A stretch of DNA of 64,000 nucleotides from assembly GCF_002245895.1 (NCBI RefSeq), contig NZ_NPJZ01000001.1, forward strand, positions 4,066,501-4,130,500. The letters are read 5' to 3'. The stretch comes from Rhodococcus sp. OK302 (GTDB lineage: Bacteria; Actinomycetota; Actinomycetes; Mycobacteriales; Mycobacteriaceae). Shown here piece after piece: positions 57,151 through 64,000 of the stretch (the first letter of the stretch is position 1; every line of letters starts with the position of its first letter). Position numbers and translations under genes: made by a program. The notes beneath the pieces are model-generated. The model saw nothing but the letters and a program-made list of their open reading frames with translations, had not been told where the DNA came from and searched no databases.

Positions 57151-58395
57151 GTGACTCAAAATTTTTTGCCACCGCCGGTAGCGAGCGGACAAGCAGTACC
57201 AACCCTGCACAATGCAACACTCACTGACGGACGGATCGTCGATGTTCACCTGGTCGACGGGCAGGTGCACGACGTCATACCAGCGGAAGGGCGAGCGCTC
57301 GCCGACGGCGACCTCGACCTCACCGGGTATCTTCTACTCACCGCGCCGGCAGAACCACACGCACATCTGGACAAGGCACTCTCGTTCGACGAAATCCGTC
57401 CGCCTCCAGGCAATCTGGGTTCCGCAATTGAAGCCTGGGAAAACCACACCCCGTCCCTGACCGTCGAAAGTATTGCCGAACGCGCCCGGCAGGCGGCACT
57501 ACTTCTGTTGGGCAACGGAACAACCGCAGTACGCTCACACGTCAATTTGCTGCGGGGCGACCAGCCATTGCGCGGAATCCAAGCACTGGTGAAAGTTCGT
57601 GACGAACTGTCGAGCGTCATGGATATTCAGCTCGTCGCGATGACGCCGTACGTCGTGGGTGACGACGCGGTTCATGCTGCTCTTGACCTTGGTGTCGACT
57701 TCGTCGGCGGACATCCACACCAAACCCCAGACCCCAGCGGAAACCTGCAACGGCTCCTTGCAATTGCGCGTGAACGCCGCGTCGGCGTCGACATGCACAC
57801 CGACGAGCAACTCAACCCGAAGATGCTCACTCTCGAGGAGCTCGCACACTCCGTTCGGGATTGGCCGACGACGATGCCGGTAACTGCGGGTCATTGCGTC
57901 AGCCTGGGAATGGTCGCGCCGGAAGTGCTTGCGAGAGTGATCAAGTCTGTGAAAAAGAGCAACATCGGGATCGTCAGCCTGCCGATGACCAACCTGTATC
58001 TCCAAGGCTGGGATAGCCCGGTGGCAATGCCGCGTGGTCTGACCGCTGCCAGACCGTTGATCGATGCCGGCGTACGGTTCGCGGCCGGCGCCGACAACGT
58101 CCGTGACCCCTACAACCCCCTCGGACGCAGTGATGCGCTGGAAACAACGATGTTGCTCGTCGCAGCCGGGCACCTGACCGTCGAAGAGGCTTACAAGGCC
58201 GTAAGCGACGCCGCCCGTGATGTCATGTCACTGCCTCGGGCGGGCATCAAGAAGGGGCTGCAGGCAGAACTCCTAGCCATCCGTGCGGGGAGCCTCGAAG
58301 AAGCAGTCGCGACGGCACCGCAGGATCGGATTGTTCTCCATCGAGGAAGGGTGGTATCGATGAGCCGGACCGAACGAGCATTCTGCGAGTTCTGA
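57151..58395 (+). CDS. CodA-like amidohydrolase (cytosine-deaminase family)
   Basis: 414 residues. Metal motif APAEPHAHLDKAL (HxH), then SHVNLLRG, VGGHPHQTP, GVDMHTDEQLN, TAGHCVSLG and the catalytic FAAGADNVRDP. This is the subgroup of cytosine deaminase, creatinine deaminase and N-isopropylammelide hydrolase, which act on amino or oxo groups of N-heterocycles. Last gene of the operon, 13 bases after the formamidase gene. Substrate unknown. Confidence 0.92.
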   Translation: MTQNFLPPPVASGQAVPTLHNATLTDGRIVDVHLVDGQVHDVIPAEGRALADGDLDLTGYLLLTAPAEPHAHLDKALSFDEIRPPPGNLGSAIEAWENHTPSLTVESIAERARQAALLLLGNGTTAVRSHVNLLRGDQPLRGIQALVKVRDELSSVMDIQLVAMTPYVVGDDAVHAALDLGVDFVGGHPHQTPDPSGNLQRLLAIARERRVGVDMHTDEQLNPKMLTLEELAHSVRDWPTTMPVTAGHCVSLGMVAPEVLARVIKSVKKSNIGIVSLPMTNLYLQGWDSPVAMPRGLTAARPLIDAGVRFAAGADNVRDPYNPLGRSDALETTMLLVAAGHLTVEEAYKAVSDAARDVMSLPRAGIKKGLQAELLAIRAGSLEEAVATAPQDRIVLHRGRVVSMSRTERAFCEF

Positions 58396-58422
58396 GCTCA
58401 CATCCAGTCGGTCGCGGTTCGG

Positions 58423-59586
58423 TCAGTCGTTGATCTCGAGCGGCAGTTCCGCGTACACGCGCCAGCTGCCGTCCGGGCGACGACCGGTTTCGAGGGTGCC
58501 ATGCAAGACATGGACCCGCTCGCGCATCCCGACCAATCCGTTGCCCGAACCTCCGATGAATGCGGATCTCACAGAGCCGTTGTCGATCACTTCGAGCAGA
58601 ACTGCGGTCTCGGTACGTCGCACAGTCACTCGCGCTTTCGGATCTGCTCCGGCGTGCCGCAATACGTTGGTGAGCGATTCCTGAACAAGGCGGTGGATAC
58701 CCAAACTGACGGACGGGCTGATGTCGTCGAGTTCTCCGGTCAATTCCAGCCGCACCTGCAACCCCGTCGCGCGCATCATGTCCACGACCTTGGCGATGCC
58801 GGCAGTTCCGTGCTGAGGCATCGCGTCGTCGCTGACTTCGGATCGCAGAAGTGAGACGGTGCGACGCAGTTCTGCGAGCGCGTCACGGCCGGTACTCGAG
58901 ATGTTGCCCAGCGCCTTTTTGGCCAGGGCGGGATTGGTATCAACGGCATAGGAAGCGCCGTCGGCTTGGACGATCATCACGCTCACCGCGTGGGCGACTA
59001 CGTCGTGGAGTTCGCGGGCAATACGCGTGCGCTCCGTTGCCACAGCTTCTTCGGCGCGTCGATCACGATCGTATTCGGCAACCTTCAGACGCGCCGCTAC
59101 TTCCTCGTCGTATGCCCTTCTTGCGCCGAAGAATTCAGCAGTGATCCAGGCAAGGGCAAACAGCAGTGCAGAAATGATGATCCCGAGGATCACGTTCTGC
59201 CGCACGACCAACGAGGACAAAATGGTGTCGACGACGAGGAAACCGAGGTAGACCGCAGCGGTGCGTCGGTCGACGTACGCCACCAACGTATAGAGAGCGA
59301 CACCGAGCGCCAGGAGACCGGGATGCTCACCTGCAGCACTGCCTGTCGTCCACATGATGAACGTGCTGGTCAACGACATCAGGAGAATCGCTGCAGCCGA
59401 CACACGCGGGTACTTGCGTCGCCACACGACCGGCAGGCAGATCAGAAGTCCGAGAACAAGCTGTGGCCAACGCTCATCGCGGTCTGAACCCACGAAAGCG
59501 ACAATCTCGAGGACGAAGAAGAGCAGCGCCAGCCCACAGTCCGCGATCATCGGTTTACCCCGCAGCCACAGGCTGAACCTCCTCAT
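58423..59586 (-). CDS. Sensor histidine kinase, NarL-pair type (orphan)
   Basis: 387 residues. N-terminal five to six membrane spans (about 15-150) without a large extracellular loop are followed by a short coiled coil, the HisKA_3 motif ERTRIARELHDVVAHAVSVM with the phosphorylated histidine, and an HATPase_c domain (VQESLTNVLRHAG, EVIDNGS, GSGNGLVGMRERV). Kinases of this layout act on NarL-type regulators. None lies next to it; the orphan regulator at 20388-21047 in this window is a candidate partner. Confidence 0.94.
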   Translation of the reverse strand: MRRFSLWLRGKPMIADCGLALLFFVLEIVAFVGSDRDERWPQLVLGLLICLPVVWRRKYPRVSAAAILLMSLTSTFIMWTTGSAAGEHPGLLALGVALYTLVAYVDRRTAAVYLGFLVVDTILSSLVVRQNVILGIIISALLFALAWITAEFFGARRAYDEEVAARLKVAEYDRDRRAEEAVATERTRIARELHDVVAHAVSVMIVQADGASYAVDTNPALAKKALGNISSTGRDALAELRRTVSLLRSEVSDDAMPQHGTAGIAKVVDMMRATGLQVRLELTGELDDISPSVSLGIHRLVQESLTNVLRHAGADPKARVTVRRTETAVLLEVIDNGSVRSAFIGGSGNGLVGMRERVHVLHGTLETGRRPDGSWRVYAELPLEIND

Positions 59587-59624
59587 GCGCTCAAGACTGT
59601 CACAATTGTGAAAGAGTCACCGCC

Positions 59625-60391
59625 GTGGATATCGCGGACTGGGGCCTGCTCATGACAGCTGCAACTGCGGCGGGTTGGGTAGATGCTGTCGTCGGTGGTG
59701 GTGGTTTGATTCTGCTCCCGGCACTGTTCCTGGTTGCGCCCCAGTTGACGCCGCAGGCCGCGCTGGCCACCAACAAGCTGACCGCGTTCACCGGCACCAG
59801 TGCCGCAGTGTGGACGTTTTCGCGTCGGATCCCGATGCAATGGCGTCAACTCGTCCCGGCAGCAATCTTGGCCGCGATCACGTCGGCGTGCGGCGCAGCT
59901 GCAGTCTCGTTGATCGACAAAAATACTTCATACCCATCGTGATGGTCGTGTTGGTGGGCGTCGCACTGTTTGTGACGATGCGCCCGAGTTTGGGGACAAC
60001 GCTGGCCACTCATCGCCCGACCCAACGAAAAACAGCGCTGGTGATATTGCTGTCGGCAGGCCTCATCGGGCTTTACGACGGTTTGCTCGGCCCCGGCACG
60101 GGCACTTTCCTGATCATCAGCTTCGCGACGTTCCTCGGTACGGAGTTTGTGCGCAGCGCCGCGATGGCGAAGGTGATCAATCTGGGATCCAACTTCGGGG
60201 CGTTGACGTATTTTGCCGTCACGGGCCATGTGTGGTGGAGCTTGGGACTGGCGATGGCCGTGTGCAATGTGGTGGGCGCGGTCATCGGATCTCGTATGGC
60301 TTTGAGCAAGGGCTCTGGCTTTGTGCGGATCACGCTGTTGGTTGTGGTGATTGCCATGGTGATTCGTCTGGGATGGCAGCAGTTCGGCTAG
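59625..60391 (+). pseudogene. TauE/SafE-family transporter, frameshifted
   Basis: First frame: DIADWGLLMTAATAAGWVDA, VVGGGGLILLPALFLVA, ALATNKLTAFTGTSAAVWTF. Second frame after the A5 run at 59919-59923: KYFIPIVMVVLVGVALFV, GLYDGLLGPGTGTFLII, AKVINLGSNFGALTYFA. Joined, they give a complete eight-span TauE/SafE sulfite or anion exporter of about 255 residues. The break sits exactly on a homopolymer, so a sequencing slip, a true pseudogene or -1 slippage on C-AAA-AAT are all open. Confidence 0.8.
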
Positions 60392-60395
60392 CGTG

Positions 60396-61922
60396 ATGGC
60401 GGTGACCGTCACCCGAGATGTCGATGCAGATTTCCTCGCCCTCCCCCTCAATGCCGTTGCGGACGCCGCGCTGTCCGCAGCCCGCGCTGCCGGAGCGCAG
60501 CACGCGGATGTCCGCGTACACCGATTACTCACCCAGTCGATCCGGTTGCGCGACGGCAAGGTTCAAGCCGTCTCGGACAGCGACGAAGTGGGATTGGCCG
60601 TCCGTGTCATCGTCGACGGCACGTGGGGTTTCGCTTCGCACGCCGAGGTGTCGCCGGAGATCGCAGTACTGATCGCCCGCCAAGCCGTCGAGGTCGCCTT
60701 GGCATTGCGTTCGCTCAATCGCGACCCGGTCACTCTGGCCGATGAACCTGTCTATGCCGACGCAACCTGGGTTTCGCCGTACACGGTGGATCCTTTCGCA
60801 GTTCCGACGGCTGAAAAGGTTGATCTGCTTGTCGACTATTCCGGACGTCTGCAGGCATCCGACGGCGTCGACCATGTCACGGCCAGCGTGTTGCAGGTCA
60901 AGGAGCAGACCTTCTACGCCGACCTGGCCGGTTCCTCGATCACCCAACAACGAGTGCGTCTGCACCCCGAGTTCGAGGCAACTGCCGTCGACAAGTCGGC
61001 AGGCAGTTTCGAGTCGATGCGGACGTTGGCTCCGCCGGTGGCCCGCGGCTGGGAATACCTGGGCTCGGAAAGCACCTGGGACTGGGCCGACGAACTGGCA
61101 CACATCCCAGAGTGGCTGGCCGAGAAGGTCAAGGCTCCGTCCGTCACACCGGGTCTGACGGACCTGGTGATCGATCCGACAAATCTGTGGCTCACGATCC
61201 ACGAATCCATTGGCCATGCAACCGAATACGACCGCGCCATCGGATACGAAGCCGCGTACGCCGGCACCTCGTTCGCGACGCCCGACAAGTTGGGCACTCT
61301 GAAATACGGCACACCGATCATGCACGTCACCGCTGACCGAACCGCCGAGCACGGCCTGGCCAGCGTCGGGTTCGACGACGACGGGGTTGCATCGCAGCGG
61401 TGGGATCTCGTGAACGACGGCACCCTGGTCGGCTACCAACTCGATCGCGCGTTTGCCCCGCGTCTGGGCTTGGAGCGTTCCAACGGTTGCTCGTATGCCG
61501 ACTCCGCGCACCACGTTCCGATCCAGCGGATGGCCAATGTGTCGCTCTCGGCGGACCCTGAAACTGATACGTCGACGACCGAGTTGATCTCACGCGTCGA
61601 AAACGGCATCTATGTTGTCGGCGACAAGTCATGGTCAATTGACATGCAGCGCTACAACTTCCAGTTCACCGGTCAGCGATTCTTCAAGATCCGTGACGGC
61701 AAGCTCGACGGCCAACTCCGCGACGTCGCGTATCAAGCCACGACCACTGACTTCTGGGGGTCCATGGAAGCCGTGGGCGGAGCATCGACCTGGAAGTTGG
61801 GCGGCGCCTTCAACTGTGGCAAAGCTCAACCGGGGCAAGTTGCGGCCGTCAGTCACGGTTGCCCGTCCGCACTGTTCCGCGGAGTCAACATCCTCAACAC
61901 CCGTTCGGAGGCTCAGCAGTGA
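60396..61922 (+). CDS. tldD: TldD-type metallopeptidase
   Basis: 508 residues from the ATG; a GTG one codon earlier is possible. Zinc motif HESIGHATE near residue 268 (HExxxH), N-terminal beta domain (QHADVRVHRLLTQSIRLRDG), and C-terminal RVENGIYVVGDKSWSIDMQR and SHGCPSALFRGVNI. TldD with its partner PmbA/TldE forms a protease that trims peptides, including ribosomal-peptide leader sequences in other bacteria. Overlaps the next gene by GTGA. Confidence 0.95.
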   Translation: MAVTVTRDVDADFLALPLNAVADAALSAARAAGAQHADVRVHRLLTQSIRLRDGKVQAVSDSDEVGLAVRVIVDGTWGFASHAEVSPEIAVLIARQAVEVALALRSLNRDPVTLADEPVYADATWVSPYTVDPFAVPTAEKVDLLVDYSGRLQASDGVDHVTASVLQVKEQTFYADLAGSSITQQRVRLHPEFEATAVDKSAGSFESMRTLAPPVARGWEYLGSESTWDWADELAHIPEWLAEKVKAPSVTPGLTDLVIDPTNLWLTIHESIGHATEYDRAIGYEAAYAGTSFATPDKLGTLKYGTPIMHVTADRTAEHGLASVGFDDDGVASQRWDLVNDGTLVGYQLDRAFAPRLGLERSNGCSYADSAHHVPIQRMANVSLSADPETDTSTTELISRVENGIYVVGDKSWSIDMQRYNFQFTGQRFFKIRDGKLDGQLRDVAYQATTTDFWGSMEAVGGASTWKLGGAFNCGKAQPGQVAAVSHGCPSALFRGVNILNTRSEAQQ

Positions 61923-63280
61923 TCACGGCGCAGCAGTTAGTCGAACGCGCATTGGCTGCGCGGACTGTCGACGAATCGATAGTCATCGTGACCGACGCCA
62001 GCGAAGCGTCGTTGCGGTGGGCCAACAATTCGATGACCACCAACGGAGTGTCACTCTCTCGCACGTGGACGGTCATTTCGATTGTGCGCGCCGGTGACGT
62101 TGCCCGCGTCGGTACGGTCAGTTCCAGCAGTGTTGATCCTGAGCAGATCATCACTGTTGTGAAGGCCAGCGAGGAGGCTGCACGCACAGCAACACCCGCC
62201 GACGACGCCTCCGATCTCATACCGGCAGGTCCAGCCGATTCCGACTGGGACCTGGCGCCAGTGCTCACCGATATCAGTGTCTTTACGCAACTAGCGTCGG
62301 ATCTTGCAACCGGTTTCGACGGTGACGATCAACTGTTCGGCTTTGCCCACCACCAACTGCACACGACGTGGCTGGGTACTTCGAGCGGAGTGCGTCGACG
62401 CACTGTCCAGCGCACCGGTTCCATCGAAATCAACGGCAAGCGCGGCGACGCCAGCGCCTGGGTCGGATCCGGCACCGTCGACTTCACCGATATCTCCACA
62501 CCGAACTTGTTGTCACAGTTGACCACTCGTCTCGACTGGGCAAAGAATACGGTGAGTCTGCCGGCTGGACGGTACGAAACAATCCTGCCCCCGTCCGCTG
62601 TCGCCGACCTCATGATCTACCTGATGTGGACCATGGAGGGTCGCGGAGCCGAGGAAGGCCACACGGCTCTTTCCACTACCGGCGGAACGCGGATCGGTGA
62701 AACCCTCGGCAACTTGAACTTGACTCTGACGTCCGACCCCGACGCAGTAGGCCTGGAATCTGCGCCGTTTGTTGTCACCACGTCGTCGAGCGAATCCGTC
62801 TCGCTCTTCGACAACGGCCTGGACATCGATCGGGTCGATTGGATCAAGGACGGCACAATCGCCGCTCTGGCATATCCGCGTCACGCTGCCCGAGAATTCG
62901 GTCGGCCGGTCGCCGTTCCCGGCGACAACCTGCTCCTGACCGGCGGTGACGGCAGTTCCATCGAGGACATGATCGCCAACACCGAGAAGGGACTCCTTCT
63001 CACGACTCTGTGGTACATCCGGGAAGTGGATCCCACGACGCTGCTGCTCACCGGGTTGACGCGCGACGGGGTGTATTTGATCGAGAACGGAAAGATCGTG
63101 GGAGCGGTCAACAACTTCCGATTCAACGAGAGCCCACTCGATCTGTTGAGGAGGGTCACCGAGGCCGGTCGCACCGAGGTCACACTCCCCCGCGAGTGGA
63201 AGGACTGGTTCACCCGTACCGCCATGCCGCCGCTGCGGATCCCCGACTTTCACATGTCGTCGGTCAGCGCAGCGCAGTAG
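61919..63280 (+). CDS. pmbA: PmbA/TldE-type peptidase subunit
   Basis: 453 residues from a GTG with GGAGG at 7-base spacing and coupled to tldD. It lacks the zinc motif, as expected of the TldE/PmbA partner. The family layout is present: DASEASLRWANNSMTTNG, DDQLFGFAHHQLHTTWLG, GRYETILPPSAVADLMIYL, LTRDGVYLIENGKIVGAVNN, FRFNESPLDLLRRV. The heterodimer acts in the cytosol. No peptide precursor is seen beside it. Confidence 0.94.
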   Translation: MITAQQLVERALAARTVDESIVIVTDASEASLRWANNSMTTNGVSLSRTWTVISIVRAGDVARVGTVSSSSVDPEQIITVVKASEEAARTATPADDASDLIPAGPADSDWDLAPVLTDISVFTQLASDLATGFDGDDQLFGFAHHQLHTTWLGTSSGVRRRTVQRTGSIEINGKRGDASAWVGSGTVDFTDISTPNLLSQLTTRLDWAKNTVSLPAGRYETILPPSAVADLMIYLMWTMEGRGAEEGHTALSTTGGTRIGETLGNLNLTLTSDPDAVGLESAPFVVTTSSSESVSLFDNGLDIDRVDWIKDGTIAALAYPRHAAREFGRPVAVPGDNLLLTGGDGSSIEDMIANTEKGLLLTTLWYIREVDPTTLLLTGLTRDGVYLIENGKIVGAVNNFRFNESPLDLLRRVTEAGRTEVTLPREWKDWFTRTAMPPLRIPDFHMSSVSAAQ

Positions 63281-63292
63281 AACGCAAGGTCG

Positions 63293-63320
63293 TTGTGCCC
63301 CAGAACTCTGGGGCACAACG
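63293..63320. terminator. Bidirectional terminator between convergent genes
   Basis: GTTGTGCCCCAG, loop AACT, CTGGGGCACAAC: a perfect 12-bp stem midway between the pmbA stop and the convergent monooxygenase gene. Confidence 0.88.
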
Positions 63321-63340
63321 CCTAGATCACGAGCACTCGC

Positions 63341-64000
63341 TCAACGCTGCAGAGCAGGCGTGGGGAGACTGTTTCGAAGGAATGCTTCGGACGAGTCATC
63401 AAGGATATCGAGCCAGTCATCATGCAACGGCGGCGCGACAGTTCCGGTGAGCGTCGAGGCATAACTCTGGTTCCGGTACCCCATGATGTCTTTCTTTTTA
63501 TCGCGCTTCCAGTCTTCGAACAACTCACCCTGCTTTTCGACGTGAAATTCCGGGTAATCAGTCTGATCGACGAGGTCGCGAATATAGGCGGCCTGGAACT
63601 TGATTTCACTGGACGCAGTGGTCAGAGATTCCTCGCGCCCACGCCATTCGTCGATATTCTGATCCCGCGTATCACGATCGGGCAATGCGATACGACCGAG
63701 AATAGCGTCTCGCGCATACCAAGCCTGTGCGTCGAACATATTGAAAGTGAAGTACTGGTCCTGCATTCCCAGATACATCAGTTTCGGATTGTCCTGAAAG
63801 AAAATTCCCTTGTAGATATCTCGGGGGTAGAGCCGGTTCTTGGTCTTCAGCTTGAGATGGTCTGGCAAGAATGGGAAGTGATGCTGGTAACCGGTGCACA
63901 GAATAATGGCATCGACTTCGCGGGTGCTGCCGTCCTGGAACGTGGCGACGTTGCCGTCAAGCCCGGTGAGCAGCGGAACCTCGGAGAAGGCGTCGGGCCA
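63341..64000 (-). CDS. Trimethylamine-monooxygenase-like FMO, C-terminal part
   Basis: 219 codons, open to the right edge; the start lies outside the window. The late FMO motif AIILCTGYQHHFPFLP is followed by KNRLYPRDIYKGIFF, MYLGMQDQYFTFNMFDAQAW, YARDAILGRIALP and NIDEWRGREESL. This is the C-terminal pattern of bacterial trimethylamine monooxygenase (Tmm), which makes TMAO. It could act on another tertiary amine. Convergent with pmbA. Confidence 0.9.
   Translation of the reverse strand, partial: WPDAFSEVPLLTGLDGNVATFQDGSTREVDAIILCTGYQHHFPFLPDHLKLKTKNRLYPRDIYKGIFFQDNPKLMYLGMQDQYFTFNMFDAQAWYARDAILGRIALPDRDTRDQNIDEWRGREESLTTASSEIKFQAAYIRDLVDQTDYPEFHVEKQGELFEDWKRDKKKDIMGYRNQSYASTLTGTVAPPLHDDWLDILDDSSEAFLRNSLPTPALQR

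Noticed and set aside
1..64000. tRNA, rRNA, CRISPR arrays, insertion sequences, prophage genes
   Set aside because: Looked for on both strands; no cloverleaf with a typical T-arm, no regular repeat-spacer array and no transposase or integrase motif was seen.

Overview
The window looks like chromosomal DNA of a high-GC mycolic-acid actinomycete, most probably Rhodococcus of the erythropolis/qingshengii group. This is inferred from the gene families and codon use: RbpA, a short Rpf, a FadE5-type acyl-CoA dehydrogenase, a UsfY-like protein, many GTG starts and many ATGA overlaps. No rRNA, tRNA, CRISPR array, transposase or phage gene was seen.

Layout. 1-10259 (minus): the first three modules of a very large non-ribosomal peptide synthetase that runs off the left edge. 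10545-21047: a housekeeping block with rbpA, an FxsA / amidohydrolase / Lnt / TerD operon, small secreted proteins (two followed by the same 88-bp hairpin repeat) and an orphan NarL-type response regulator. 21125-23712: a flavin amine oxidase, a 196-bp repeat whose second copy lies 17 kb away, and a MerR/HspR-type regulator. 23914-31440: a stress locus (Dps, DUF4235, GlsB-like, CsbD, DUF6131, GAF-ANTAR, large catalase). It is a partial tandem repeat: the same promoter, the same ~50-residue peptide family and the same CsbD N-terminus occur twice. 31516-34538: a tightly coupled operon of glycosyltransferase, acyl-CoA-dehydrogenase-like protein, PIG-L deacetylase and NodS-like methyltransferase.

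34627-48781: mixed metabolic genes (semialdehyde dehydrogenase, KstD-like flavoprotein, FMO, FadE5-like), a resuscitation-promoting factor with a CRP-type site far upstream, and several decaying genes: a heme-oxygenase-like fragment, a frameshifted CDGSH gene, an oxidoreductase lacking its Rossmann start and a RES-toxin tail. 49089-58395: a 9.3-kb one-direction operon with an ABC importer, a dihydropyrimidinase/allantoinase-type hydrolase, a shikimate-dehydrogenase-like protein, a GntR regulator, an allophanate-hydrolase-C-like protein, a formamidase-family protein and a CodA-like amidohydrolase. It reads as uptake and stepwise hydrolysis of an unidentified cyclic N-compound. 58423-64000: an orphan sensor kinase, a frameshifted TauE/SafE transporter, a TldD/PmbA pair and the end of a trimethylamine-monooxygenase-like flavoprotein.

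The strongest leads for undescribed biology are the 31.5-34.5 kb operon, whose enzyme set resembles the chemistry of Nod-factor synthesis, the 49-58 kb operon, and the duplicated stress promoter with its paralogous micro-proteins. Four genes or remnants (PIG-L, CDGSH, TauE, YVTN) show reading-frame breaks, three of them single-base slips in short homopolymers, so the underlying sequence quality should be checked before these are called real pseudogenes.
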